From: Spartobacteria bacterium
GTDB taxonomy: Bacteria; Verrucomicrobiota; Verrucomicrobiia; Chthoniobacterales; Chthoniobacteraceae
Length of the DNA stretch: 64,000 nucleotides
Assembly: GCA_021324825.1 (NCBI GenBank)
Contig: JAJPII010000016.1
Span: 186,001 to 250,000 of the forward strand
Direction: 5' to 3'
Position numbers and translations under genes: made by a program
The notes under the pieces: model-generated
The model's input: only the letters and a program-made list of their open reading frames with translations
What the model was told of the DNA's origin: nothing
Database searches by the model: none
Part shown: positions 17,614 through 28,307 of the stretch, one piece after another
Numbering within the stretch: the stretch's first letter is position 1
How the letters are laid out: each line of letters starts with the position of its first letter

Positions 17614-18663
17614 CTAGATTTTGTGATCCGCGGAGTCAGAGATCGCCGCCAGGCCGAGCACGCCGGATTTTTTCCTGAAGGCCGCCGGGAAGGCGCGGGC
17701 TATTTTTTGCGGCACGCCGGCCTCTTCGAAGAACAACCATATGTAGGTGAAGACGAATACCACCCAGAATGAAAGGTTCCGTTCGAGCAAGAGGGCGGCG
17801 AGGAGGAGCGGCCAGATCAGGTTGTAGAAGTTCGCGAAGACATCGAAGGACTCGGTGACGCGCCGCCGGTACTTTTGCCTTCCCATCAGGATATGAAGGG
17901 CCACCCAGGCCGCGTACAGGGTCGCGGCGATTCCGACGAGCGGGAGTTTTCGCGACATCAGGAAGGCCGTCGAAAAAAAGGCGATCACCTCGAGGGGGAA
18001 AATGCGTCTTCCGAGCAGCAGGCGGGCGAAGGTCTCTCCGTGGTCGACGACAAAGGTTCGAACGCCGTTGGCCTTGTCATTTTTCTGATCCAGCAGTTGA
18101 TGCCAGAAGATGCCGTTCAGCCCTATCAGCGTGCTCAACGCGCAAAAGCTCGCAGCCGTCCAATCCCAGGCGTTCATCGCCTGGAACGCGATCATGGCGG
18201 GAAGCGTGCGCTGGGCGATGGCCGCGGTGAAAAGCCCCCAACATCCCCGTTCCTTTAACCGTAAGGGCGGCAGGGAATAGAATGTCCCCGCGGCAAAGCT
18301 GACGACAAGCAGCAGGAGGACATCCGGGCGGTGGGCATAGAGAAAAGCGGCGACCGCCAGACCCAGGACGGCAGGAGCGGCGACCAGGAGCAGGACGACG
18401 CGGGGCGAAAACGCCGCCAGCGGACAATGCTTGCCCGCGGCGCGATCGATCTCCTGGTCGCTGAGCGAATTCACCATATGGCCGAAGGCCGCGAGGCAGC
18501 AGAAAAGCAGCAGGAGGCTCGCCATCTCGGAAATGGCGGATAAATCAAGGGCTCTCCGCGAAAGTGCGGAATAGTAGAGGCACGCCAGGAAAAGTGCGGC
18601 CTTGTCGCGGTACCACAGCCGCCAGCGTGTGAGTTTCGACAAGGTGGCGAGGGATCGGCTCAT
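17614..18663 (-). CDS. UbiA family prenyltransferase
   Basis: Integral membrane enzyme that transfers an isoprenyl chain to an acceptor. The 349-aa protein has about eight hydrophobic helices. Both aspartate-rich motifs are recognisable: NSLSDQEIDRAAGK at about 65-78 (the NxxxDxxxD site for the prenyl diphosphate) and DQKNDKANGVRT at about 193-204. The N-terminus (WRLWYRDKAALFLACLYY) is unlike MenA or UbiA proper, and the acceptor cannot be predicted. Its ATG overlaps the stop of an upstream cytochrome P450 gene (ATGA), so the two are cotranslated and likely act on one product. Heme-, quinone- and chlorophyll-type members remain alternatives. Confidence 0.85.
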   Translation of the reverse strand: MSRSLATLSKLTRWRLWYRDKAALFLACLYYSALSRRALDLSAISEMASLLLLFCCLAAFGHMVNSLSDQEIDRAAGKHCPLAAFSPRVVLLLVAAPAVLGLAVAAFLYAHRPDVLLLLVVSFAAGTFYSLPPLRLKERGCWGLFTAAIAQRTLPAMIAFQAMNAWDWTAASFCALSTLIGLNGIFWHQLLDQKNDKANGVRTFVVDHGETFARLLLGRRIFPLEVIAFFSTAFLMSRKLPLVGIAATLYAAWVALHILMGRQKYRRRVTESFDVFANFYNLIWPLLLAALLLERNLSFWVVFVFTYIWLFFEEAGVPQKIARAFPAAFRKKSGVLGLAAISDSADHKI

Positions 18664-19841
18664 CCCAGGGAGACGCTCAATCGCAGGAGGCTGCGCACGA
18701 GGTTGTTATCGGCGTAACAGGTGCGTTCGGACGCATCGGCAAGCGTGATGGAGGGAATGCTTTGGAGCAGCGCTTGAAGAGCGAGGAAAACTTGCGCCCG
18801 GCCAAGTTGGGCGCCCAGGCAAAAATGCGGCCCCAGCCCGAAGGAGAGATGCCGGTTTTTCTGGCGGTCGGCGCGGAACTGCTCGGGTTCGGAAAACATT
18901 TTTGGATCGCGGTTCGCGGAGCCGATCAGGCATTGAACGATGGTTCCTTCTGGGATGGACACCCCCGCGATTTCGGTGGGAACGGTCGTCCGCCGGCACT
19001 TTCGCTGCACGGGCGCTTCGAATCGCAGGACTTCCTCGATAAATGGCTTCAAAAGTTGAGGGTCGTTGCGAAGCCGCTGCTGAAGGCCGTGGTCTCTCGC
19101 CAGGATGAGCACCGCGCTCCCGATGAGGCTGGAGGGCGTTTGCGAAGCCGCGAAGACCATGAGCATCCCGATATCGACCGTCTCGCTTTCGGAAAGTTCT
19201 CCCTCCTTCCACTTCTCCGCGACCAGATCCGTAACCCACCCTCCGCTCGCCTTGCGGCCAGCCTGCTGGAGATGGCTTTCCAGAACCGTCCGGCACGCGG
19301 CGATCCCCGGGTTTCGGGGGTCGGGTTTTCGCCCCGCGATGCGCCCGATAGCCCTTTTCAACTTCGAGAACGGACAGCCGCCCCTGTTGACCGACAGCAT
19401 CGCGTTGTTCCAGCGGCGGATGTCGGGCAGGCGGCTTTCGTCGAGGCCGAGCATCCAGGCGGTGATGGTTTCCGGGATCGCCATGGCGTAGTCGGCGACG
19501 ATATCGCACCGCTTTCTTCCACGAAGGCGTTCCGCGAGGCCGCTCGCCAGCGAGGAAATCCTCTCCTCGATGCCGGTGACCCGCGGGGCGCCGAACGCCG
19601 GCGACAGATAACTTCGGACGCGATTGTGCGGCGCGCCGTCGCCGCCGCTCACCGTCGGTTCCAGCCCAACGCCCTGGCTGGTGGAAATGTCGTTGTTCCG
19701 GAGGACATCGGCCGCGGCTTGGTAGTCGCCGACATAGCAGATATTGCGGCTCCGGTCGTAAAAGACGTCGCCCGCCGCGCGCAACGCCCGGTAGGCGGGA
19801 TACGGGTCCTGCGCGATGGAGCTTGCTTCCAGATCGATCAT
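18660..19841 (-). CDS. Cytochrome P450
   Basis: Soluble bacterial P450 monooxygenase of about 393 aa. The heme-binding loop FGLGPHFCLGAQLGR places the cysteine ligand at residue 341. ExxR is E270-R273 in EEVLRFE, and the PERF-like region is FRADRQ. The I-helix oxygen-activation motif is unusual: VFAASQTPSSLI instead of the common AGxDT, with only the Thr retained. The ATG at 19841 puts the typical DPYPAYRALRAAG near the N-terminus; a longer form of 419 aa is possible. It overlaps the UbiA prenyltransferase gene downstream and is divergent from a CrtC/AttH-like fusion gene. No ferredoxin partner is adjacent. The substrate is unknown; a prenylated compound is a reasonable guess. Confidence 0.9.
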   Translation of the reverse strand: MIDLEASSIAQDPYPAYRALRAAGDVFYDRSRNICYVGDYQAAADVLRNNDISTSQGVGLEPTVSGGDGAPHNRVRSYLSPAFGAPRVTGIEERISSLASGLAERLRGRKRCDIVADYAMAIPETITAWMLGLDESRLPDIRRWNNAMLSVNRGGCPFSKLKRAIGRIAGRKPDPRNPGIAACRTVLESHLQQAGRKASGGWVTDLVAEKWKEGELSESETVDIGMLMVFAASQTPSSLIGSAVLILARDHGLQQRLRNDPQLLKPFIEEVLRFEAPVQRKCRRTTVPTEIAGVSIPEGTIVQCLIGSANRDPKMFSEPEQFRADRQKNRHLSFGLGPHFCLGAQLGRAQVFLALQALLQSIPSITLADASERTCYADNNLVRSLLRLSVSLG

Positions 19842-19951
19842 CACCGTGAATGAATACTCCCTTCGGAGGCCCCCGCAAGCGCGGATAAAGAGCTTGACGC
19901 GGCAGTCGGCGGAGTGCAAAAGGCGGGCGTGGACCGGGTCAGTCGAAGTTT

Positions 19952-21355
19952 TTGAAAACGGGTATTCTCGTCCTCGCTTTTGTGCTCGCGCAGGCGGGCG
20001 CGAACCTCTGTTTCAAGATGGCCTGGGGGCAGCCCGCCGCGATGTCGGCGATCCTGCACCATCCGCTCCAGTACGCATCGCCGCTTGCCTGGTTTGTCGT
20101 GGGCAATGTGATCGGGTTTTTGTGCGCCGTCTTTCTCACGCTCGCGCTAAGGAATCGCAGTCCCAAGCTCATTTGCGCGCTCTGTTTCGGAGGCGGGTTT
20201 TTCTTCCTTCAGTTGTCATCGTGCGTCCTTTTCAAATCCGCGCTGACCGTGTGGCAATGGTTTGCGATCTGTTTGATCGGCTCTGGAATTGTCCTGCTGC
20301 GGGTCGGCGCCATCGCCCCGGGATGGAAGAGGGCGCTTCCGGGCTGGCGTTACCGGTTTCCGGCGGACCACGGCGCGCATCGGGACTTCAAAACCGAATG
20401 GTGGTATTTCACGGGGCGGCTCCGCGACGGGAAGGGACGGGAGTTCGGCTACCAGGTGACGTTCTTCCGCGAAGGCGTCCGGCCGCCCGGGTCTGTTCCG
20501 GCTGAGTGCGCGCCCTTTATCCCCCACGACGTGAAGTTCGCGCACTTCGCCCTCACGGACGCCGCCGCGGGCCGTTTCCGGTTTCAGGAAAAGATCAGCC
20601 GGAGCGCTTTCGGAGCGGCCGGTTTCAACGATGGCGGGCGGTTTGCCTGGATCGGGGGATGGAGCCTCGGGAAGACCAGGGACGGCGGCTTTTCATTGAA
20701 GGCGGCCCAGGAAGAAGGAGCGGTCGATCTGCTGCTTCAGCCGGAAAAGGGCTTCGTCATCCACGGCGCCAACGGCATCAGCCAAAAAGCGGATGGAGCG
20801 GGACGCGCGTCCCATTACTATTCCTCGACGCGTCTCCGGACGACGGGCAGGCTCGGTTTGGGCGGCAAGCAGGAGGCCGTCACCGGCGAAAGCTGGTTCG
20901 ATCACGAGTGGTCAACCAACAGTCTCACCCGGGAGCAGATAGGTTGGGATTGGTTCAGCATCCAGTTGGATGACGGGGCGGAGTTGATGCTCTACCAGAT
21001 CAGGCGGAGGGATGGCGGCATCGACCCGAACTCGAGCGGGACATTCGTTTTGAAGAACGGGGAGGCCGTCTATCTTGGCCGGGCCGAGTACGATTTGGTT
21101 CCCGGGGAGGTTTGGAAGAGCGGCGAGACGGGAGCGAACTATCCCGTCGCGTGGCAAGTGAAAGCTCCGAAGCTTGGGATCGAGTTGGAAATAAGCACGC
21201 CGCTCCCGGGCCAGGAACTGGCGCGCAGTTTGAACTCCTATTGGGAGGGCCTGATCGAAGTCCGGGGCAGGAAGGATAGCCTGCCGGTCACGGGGCACGG
21301 CTACATGGAACTGACCGGCTATGCGAAGCCGCTGATCGGCATGGGTTCGGAATAG
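19952..21355 (+). CDS. Fusion: small four-helix transporter-like domain plus CrtC/AttH-type lipocalin-like hydratase domain
   Basis: The first 115 residues form four hydrophobic helices with ANLCFKMAWG early on, resembling small DMT/SMR or ArnE-type proteins; the essential Glu of SMR drug pumps is absent. From about residue 120 the protein matches the CrtC/AttH superfamily (carotenoid 1,2-hydratase, attH): RYRFPADHGAHRDFKTEWWY, FTGRLRDGKGREFGYQVTFF, GESWFDHEWSTN, GWDWFSIQLDDGAELMLYQI and a C-terminal GHGYMELTGY. The start is TTG at 19952; no ATG precedes the first helix. A stop upstream at 19895 bounds the frame. Fusion to a membrane module is unusual, since this superfamily usually has a signal peptide. 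Beside P450 and UbiA genes it suggests isoprenoid or lipid chemistry. Confidence 0.8.
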   Translation: MKTGILVLAFVLAQAGANLCFKMAWGQPAAMSAILHHPLQYASPLAWFVVGNVIGFLCAVFLTLALRNRSPKLICALCFGGGFFFLQLSSCVLFKSALTVWQWFAICLIGSGIVLLRVGAIAPGWKRALPGWRYRFPADHGAHRDFKTEWWYFTGRLRDGKGREFGYQVTFFREGVRPPGSVPAECAPFIPHDVKFAHFALTDAAAGRFRFQEKISRSAFGAAGFNDGGRFAWIGGWSLGKTRDGGFSLKAAQEEGAVDLLLQPEKGFVIHGANGISQKADGAGRASHYYSSTRLRTTGRLGLGGKQEAVTGESWFDHEWSTNSLTREQIGWDWFSIQLDDGAELMLYQIRRRDGGIDPNSSGTFVLKNGEAVYLGRAEYDLVPGEVWKSGETGANYPVAWQVKAPKLGIELEISTPLPGQELARSLNSYWEGLIEVRGRKDSLPVTGHGYMELTGYAKPLIGMGSE

Positions 21356-21367
21356 AAATTCTTCGGC

Positions 21368-23446
21368 ATGGCGCTCAAATGGCAACCTACGCTCCGCGAT
21401 GTTTTCGCCCTTAGCCTGCTGGGGCTTTTGCTGGGGCTGGCGCTGCTGTTTTACCTGGCGCTCCACGGCTCGGAGCAAACCATCCTGCACAGTTCGGAAC
21501 GTTACCGGGACCTTGCCGCCGGGGAGGTGGCCCAGCGGGTTACGGATTATCTTAACGAAGCCCCGCTGGCCGCGAATCATTTTGAACGGGAGGTGCGGTT
21601 CGGTCTCATCGATCCCATGGATGCGGATTCGGTCGGGCGGGGATTGTTTTCACTGTTGCTGGCGAATCAAAACATCTCGGAAGCGGCGCTGACTTACGGC
21701 TCGCGCGGTCTTCCGGCGAATCCGGCTCTCTCGGGCCAGATAGCCGTCCTGCGTTCCGCGAAGGCCGGGGAGTTTGTCCGCAAAAGGACATGGTTTGAGA
21801 AGGGTGCGTTCGTCTCGGCGTCGGATGCCGTTCGCGAGGGATCGCAGGCGCCGCCGCTCTCCTTGAAGGGCGCCCACCGGGACGTCGATCCGGCCGGCCA
21901 TCCCACTTTCCAGGGAGCGGTGCGCAACTACGGGCGGCTGATTTCCACGGACCTCCATTGGTCGCAGATCGACGAGTCCCTCCCGAAGGAGCAACGGCGG
22001 GTGGAGGTGAGCGTGCAGAGAACGATAGAGGATTTCCATGGACGGTTCGCGGGCGTGCTGCGGATCGGCCTCATGAAGGCGCAGATCGACGGCGCGGTGC
22101 GGCAGCGGAACGATCCGCACAGGATTTTTCTGTGCGACAACCAGGGACGGTTGATAACCGGGTTCGGAGACCACGCCCGCGTGGCGGTTTCGGGCGACGA
22201 CTTGAGAATTGCGCCGGAGAATGCGCCGCCCGAGGTCGCGCAGGCGCTTCGCGAACCCGTTTTGAAAACGGTGGGGGATGACCGCACGCTGGCCGCGACT
22301 TCCTTCAATTATCAAGGCAAAGTCTATTTCTGCACCTTCAAAAGCCTGCCGCGCACCCAGGATTGGATTGTCGGCATCGTCGTGCCGCGCGATTTTTACC
22401 TCGGCCAGTTGGTGCGGATTCGCAACCGTGTTCTCTGGGCCTTGCTGGGGTTGATCGTCGCGCTCGTCGCGGGGGGCGGCCTGGTGCTGCGGAGCGTGGT
22501 GCGGGCGCAGGGATTGATCCTGCGGGAAACGGGGAGGATGAACGATTTCCAGTTTTCCCCGGCGGCAAACTCCTCGTACTTGCGCGACGTGAAGCAAGTG
22601 CTGGCCGGGCTGGAAAGGGCGAAGACCGCCATGCGCGCCATGAGCAAGTACGTCCCGGTGAACCTGGTGCGGCAGTTGTACCGTGCAGGGCAGGAACCGG
22701 TGCTGGGCGGGAGGATCGCCGAGCTGTCCGTCCTCTTCACCGACATCAAGGATTTCACCGCGTTCGCGGAAGAGCTTCCGCCCGATCAACTGGCCGAAAT
22801 CCTGGGGCGGTATCTCCAAACGATGGCCGGAGTGATCCAGAAGGAAAAAGGCACCATCGACAAATACATCGGGGACGCGGTCATGGCCTTTTGGAATGCG
22901 CCGGATCCAGTCGCCAACCACGAGACAGCCGCCTGCCGGGCGGCGCTTGGTTGCAGAGAGGCGGCGCCGGGATTCGAGACGCGGTTTGGGCTGCACCGTT
23001 GCCACGCCTCGGTCGGGCACTTCGGCGCGCCGGACCGCTTCAACTACACGGCCATCGGCGACGGCATCAACCTCGCCTCGCGGCTGGAGGGGCTGAACAA
23101 GTATTACGGGACGACGATCATCGCGAGCGAGAGCATCCGCGCCGCCGCGGAGGCGTCCTTCGAGTTCCGCCTGCTCGACCGCGTGGCGGTGAAGGGGCGG
23201 ACGCAAGGCATCGCGATCTACGAACTCCTCCGCGAACGGCAACCGGGAACTCCGCGGCCCGGATTCGTGGAGCGCTATGAAGAAGCGTTCGCCTTGTACC
23301 AGCGCGCCGATTTCGGAGCCGCTCTCGCGCTGCTGGAGACGCAGCCCGATGACAAGCCCGGCGAGGTTCTGGCCGGACGGTGCCGCAACCTGAAGGATCA
23401 TCCGCCCGGCGACTGGGACGGCGTCCGCCAGTTCGACTCAAAGTGA
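21368..23446 (+). CDS. Membrane-anchored class III adenylate/guanylate cyclase
   Basis: Sensor cyclase of 692 aa. An N-terminal helix (VFALSLLGLLLGLALLFYLAL) precedes a periplasmic region of about 310 residues resembling a Cache-type sensor, then a second helix (VLWALLGLIVALVAGGGLVL), a linker and the cyclase homology domain. Metal-binding Asp residues lie in LFTDIKDFTAF (about 455) and KYIGDAVMAFW (about 500), and the transition-state Asn and Arg in AIGDGINLASRLEGL (about 562), so it should be active. The Lys of KYIGD and the YTAIGD context fit adenylate cyclases better than guanylate cyclases. It starts 12 bases after the fusion gene and may be cotranscribed. The 3' end overlaps a convergent gene by 9 bases. 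Confidence 0.93.
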   Translation: MALKWQPTLRDVFALSLLGLLLGLALLFYLALHGSEQTILHSSERYRDLAAGEVAQRVTDYLNEAPLAANHFEREVRFGLIDPMDADSVGRGLFSLLLANQNISEAALTYGSRGLPANPALSGQIAVLRSAKAGEFVRKRTWFEKGAFVSASDAVREGSQAPPLSLKGAHRDVDPAGHPTFQGAVRNYGRLISTDLHWSQIDESLPKEQRRVEVSVQRTIEDFHGRFAGVLRIGLMKAQIDGAVRQRNDPHRIFLCDNQGRLITGFGDHARVAVSGDDLRIAPENAPPEVAQALREPVLKTVGDDRTLAATSFNYQGKVYFCTFKSLPRTQDWIVGIVVPRDFYLGQLVRIRNRVLWALLGLIVALVAGGGLVLRSVVRAQGLILRETGRMNDFQFSPAANSSYLRDVKQVLAGLERAKTAMRAMSKYVPVNLVRQLYRAGQEPVLGGRIAELSVLFTDIKDFTAFAEELPPDQLAEILGRYLQTMAGVIQKEKGTIDKYIGDAVMAFWNAPDPVANHETAACRAALGCREAAPGFETRFGLHRCHASVGHFGAPDRFNYTAIGDGINLASRLEGLNKYYGTTIIASESIRAAAEASFEFRLLDRVAVKGRTQGIAIYELLRERQPGTPRPGFVERYEEAFALYQRADFGAALALLETQPDDKPGEVLAGRCRNLKDHPPGDWDGVRQFDSK

Positions 23447-24061
23447 AACCGGCCAGTTGAACGTCGTGTTCAGGATGGATTGGAGCGGCTTGTCCGGCTT
23501 CCCTTTTCCTATTTCGACGTGCAGCGGGCCCCGGTACCCTTTTTTGATCGGGACGAGCCACCCCGCGTCCCACGGGGTGAAGGTGTCGGGAGCGCCGTTG
23601 GGCGCGTGCAGTATGCAGTTTATTTGAAGGCGCTTCCGCTTCTTCCAATCGGCGGCGTCCACCCCGTTGTTCCTCTCGACCCGCATCTCGGCCACGTAGT
23701 TCTGGTCGGACGCCCCGTGCAGCGGCTGGGAGGCAAGGACGACGTTCCTGCCATTCGCCAGGAAGACCGCGGCGTAGAACTCCCGGCTCTGCTCGCTGGC
23801 CAGAAGACGGTATTCGGGTTTCTTGACCCAGGCGATCCATTGGTCGATCGTCGCGAACGAGGGCTGCCATCGCGCCCGGTTTTCCGCAGGAGACAGGAGG
23901 ACGCGCTCTTCCCGTATCACCGTCGGCTCGATTGCCGGCTGGGATTCCGGCGGCTTCAGCAGATCGAGGTCCGGCATCTTCGAGAAGTTGGAATTCGGGC
24001 CCTCCTGGCCGCGCGCCGCTACGGCGAGAAGCAGGGCGAGTAAAACGAGAGATTTCTTCAT
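23438..24061 (-). CDS. Secreted hypothetical protein (207 aa)
   Basis: Not recognised. It begins with a clear signal peptide (MKKSLVLLALLLAVAARG, cleavage near residue 18). The mature part has a proline-rich linker (PPESQPAIEPTVIREE) and then a globular region with FATIDQWIAWVKKPEYRLL, ASDQNYVAEMRVERN, NCILHAPNGAPDTFTPWDAGW and HVEIGKGKPDKPLQ. It has one internal cysteine and no lipobox or further membrane span. It converges on the cyclase gene, with a short overlap at the stops. A periplasmic or outer-membrane-associated role is all that can be inferred. Confidence 0.75.
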   Translation of the reverse strand: MKKSLVLLALLLAVAARGQEGPNSNFSKMPDLDLLKPPESQPAIEPTVIREERVLLSPAENRARWQPSFATIDQWIAWVKKPEYRLLASEQSREFYAAVFLANGRNVVLASQPLHGASDQNYVAEMRVERNNGVDAADWKKRKRLQINCILHAPNGAPDTFTPWDAGWLVPIKKGYRGPLHVEIGKGKPDKPLQSILNTTFNWPVSL

Positions 24062-24199
24062 GCGCGGTTATTTATCCTTTTCCGGCCGCCCCGCATAGGT
24101 CATTTCGACCGTGCAGGCGCGTCCGGGATTCCAAGTATAAACGAAAGACCCGACCGGCGGCGAGGCGAGAACCGAATAATTATAAACAGGATCAATGTC

Positions 24200-24574
24200 A
24201 TGAAAATCATAAACATATTCACTTGCGTCGCATTCTTCAGCATCCTCACGAGCGGGGCCTTTGCACAGGGAACCATGGCTGTGACCACAACCACGAGTTC
24301 CGCGGGGACGATCAGTGAATTTACACCCCAGGTTATTACGATCAGGACCGAAACGGCCGCCGAGCCGGTGCGGTACGTTTACACCAAGCGCACCACCTAT
24401 GTCGACGAGAGCGGCGCGCCGGTCTCAATCGAGACAGTAAAGTCCGGTTTGCCAGTCACCGTTTACTACGTCAAGGACGGCGACCAGATGGTGGTGTCGA
24501 AAGTCGTGGTAATGAAAGCGGCTCCCGTGATCGACAAAACGACGACCACCACGACGACAACCACCGGAAAGTAA
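24200..24574 (+). CDS. Small secreted protein with threonine-rich tail (124 aa)
   Basis: Function unknown. Signal peptide FFSILTSGAFA with cleavage near residue 22. The mature protein has low-complexity threonine runs at both ends (AVTTTTSS near the N-terminus and TTTTTTTTT before the final GK) around a short beta-rich core (VITIRTETAAEPVRYVYTKR, SGLPVTVYYVKDGDQMVVSK). AGGAT seven bases before the ATG is a good ribosome binding site, and the upstream TAATTATAAA is a possible -10 region. A 52-residue lipoprotein with a similar threonine-rich tail follows after five bases, so the two are an operon of related surface or periplasmic proteins. Confidence 0.75.
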   Translation: MKIINIFTCVAFFSILTSGAFAQGTMAVTTTTSSAGTISEFTPQVITIRTETAAEPVRYVYTKRTTYVDESGAPVSIETVKSGLPVTVYYVKDGDQMVVSKVVVMKAAPVIDKTTTTTTTTTGK

Positions 24575-24579
24575 TCCCT

Positions 24580-24738
24580 ATGAAAAAAGCAATCGCCCTG
24601 TTACTCGCAACCGCCGCCCTCACCGCCTGCACTACCGTGGTGGAAAAGAAACCCGCGACAACGACCACCACCACGGAGGAAACGACAACCGTCCACAGGC
24701 CGGCGGTCGAGTCCACGACGGAAACGACGCATTACTAG
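24580..24738 (+). CDS. Very small lipoprotein, threonine-rich (52 aa)
   Basis: A basic start MKKAIALLLATA leads to the lipobox ALTAC, so the mature lipoprotein begins at Cys17 and has only 36 residues, almost half of them Thr (TTTTTTEETTT and ESTTETTHY). Such tails are disordered and could be O-glycosylated or act as a spacer. The start lies five bases after the stop of the preceding threonine-rich secreted protein, which argues that both are real and cotranscribed. No homologous family is recognised. Confidence 0.65.
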   Translation: MKKAIALLLATAALTACTTVVEKKPATTTTTTEETTTVHRPAVESTTETTHY

Positions 24739-24777
24739 CGCTAGCGAGGTTTCCTGTTCGGCAATCCCCATAGCGGC

Positions 24778-24806
24778 TTGACGCCCGAGCCGCTCTGGGT
24801 TATTTT
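24778..24806 (+). promoter_or_regulatory. Sigma-70-type promoter for the nusA-infB operon
   Basis: TTGACG (24778-24783) is separated by exactly 17 bases from TATTTT (24801-24806). The start of transcription should be near 24813, about 65 bases before nusA. An inverted repeat, GCCCGAGC (24783-24790) with GCTCGGGC (24813-24820), brackets the -10 element and could bind a regulator. Confidence 0.6.
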
Positions 24807-24829
24807 CCTGACGCTCGGGCCGACGAAAG

Positions 24830-24856
24830 AGTGGGATTTACACCCCACTTTTTTTT
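24830..24856 (+). terminator. Intrinsic terminator / candidate attenuator in the nusA leader
   Basis: AGTGGG (24830-24835) pairs with CCCACT (24844-24849) across an 8-base loop, followed by a run of eight T including the last stem base. It ends 21 bases before the nusA start codon and lies downstream of the best promoter, so the operon's own transcript must pass it. It may also stop read-through from the threonine-rich gene pair. Confidence 0.65.
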
Positions 24857-24877
24857 GTCCTCGGCGCAGACCATTTT

Positions 24878-26155
24878 ATGAACAGCGAATTTATTGCGAC
24901 GTTGGACTATCTGGAGCGCGAGAAGGGGATTAAACGCGAAATCCTCATCGAAGCGGTCTCCAGCGCGCTGCTTTCCGCTTCCAAGAAAGCGGTCGGCCCG
25001 GCCCGCGACCTGCGCATCGACATCAACCCCAAGACGGGCGAGATCCGCGCGCTGGCCAACCAGATCGCCGTCGAGTTCGTCCGCGATGTCCACGATGAAA
25101 TCCTCCTTTCCAAGGCGCGGAAACTGAAGCCCGACGCCCAGCCGGGCGACATCATCGAAGTCGAGGTCACTCCCAGGAATTTCGGGCGCATCGCCGCGCA
25201 GACCGCCAAGCAGGCCATCATGCAGCGCATCCGCCAGGTGGAAAAGGAGATGATCTACGACGAATTCAAGGATCGCGCCGGGGAGATCGTCAGCGGGACG
25301 GTGCGGCGGTTCGAGCGTTCGGACGTGATCGTCGATCTCGGGAAATTCGAGGCCGTCATGCCGATGCGCGAGCGCGTCACCACCGAGGACTATAATATAG
25401 GCGACAGAATCCGCGCCTACGTCGTCGCGGTCGAGAACGGCGCGCGCGGCCCGGAGATCATCATCTCGCGCAGCCATCCGAATTTTGTCCGGCGCCTTTT
25501 TGAAGTCGAGGTCAGCGAGATCGCCGACCGCACGGTCGAGATTCGCGGCATAGCGCGCGAAGCCGGGTACCGCACGAAGATCGCCGTCTTCAGCGCCAAC
25601 GACAAGGTGGACCCCGTCGGCGCGTGCGTCGGCATGCGCGGCGCCAGGGTCAAGAACATCGTCCGGGAATTGAACAACGAGAAGGTGGACATCATCCGCT
25701 GGAGCTCCGATCCGAAGGAATTTGTCCTGGAAGCGTTGAAACCCGCGAAGGTCAAGAGCCTCACCCTGGACGCCGCGGCGAAGGCCATCCAGATAAAGGT
25801 GGACGAAGACCAGCTCTCGCTCGCGATCGGCAAGCGCGGCCAGAACGCCCGCCTCACCTCGCGCCTCACGGGCTGGGAGATCAATATTGAAAAGGACGAG
25901 TCCGCCGCGCAGGTGTTCGAGCAGCGGGTCACGCAGGCCGCGCAGGCGCTCGCGAACCTCCTGAAGGTGGATGAAGCCACGGGCCGCGCGCTGGTCAAAG
26001 GCGGTCTGGCGAACATCGACGGCGTCCTGGAAGTCGAGCCGCAGGACATCGCGGACATTCTCGGCATCGAACTGGAGAAAGCGCAGGCCATCCACGACAG
26101 CGCCCGCGCGACCGTCGCGGAATCCGGCAAGAACCTCGCGACGACTACGACGTAA
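24878..26155 (+). CDS. nusA: Transcription termination/antitermination factor NusA
   Basis: RNA-polymerase-associated elongation factor that modulates pausing, intrinsic termination and antitermination. The 425-aa protein has the N-terminal polymerase-binding domain (ATLDYLEREKGIKREILIEA), an S1 domain from about 134 (GEIVSGTVRRFERSDVIVDL), KH domains with VGACVGMRGARVKNIVREL at about 248-266 and LAIGKRGQNARLTSRLTGW, and a single C-terminal helix-hairpin-helix region (DIADILGIELEKAQ). rimP, often placed before nusA, is absent. A promoter and terminator-like hairpin precede it, so NusA may feed back on its own transcription. infB follows after nine bases. Confidence 0.97.
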   Translation: MNSEFIATLDYLEREKGIKREILIEAVSSALLSASKKAVGPARDLRIDINPKTGEIRALANQIAVEFVRDVHDEILLSKARKLKPDAQPGDIIEVEVTPRNFGRIAAQTAKQAIMQRIRQVEKEMIYDEFKDRAGEIVSGTVRRFERSDVIVDLGKFEAVMPMRERVTTEDYNIGDRIRAYVVAVENGARGPEIIISRSHPNFVRRLFEVEVSEIADRTVEIRGIAREAGYRTKIAVFSANDKVDPVGACVGMRGARVKNIVRELNNEKVDIIRWSSDPKEFVLEALKPAKVKSLTLDAAAKAIQIKVDEDQLSLAIGKRGQNARLTSRLTGWEINIEKDESAAQVFEQRVTQAAQALANLLKVDEATGRALVKGGLANIDGVLEVEPQDIADILGIELEKAQAIHDSARATVAESGKNLATTTT

Positions 26156-26164
26156 AAAAATTTC

Positions 26165-28291
<2,127 letters not shown>

Positions 28292-28307
28292 GGGCAGGCT
28301 TACAGCA

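Noticed and set aside
17614-21355. A carotenoid biosynthesis cluster
   Set aside because: No phytoene synthase or desaturase is present; a CrtC/AttH-like domain alone does not support that pathway.
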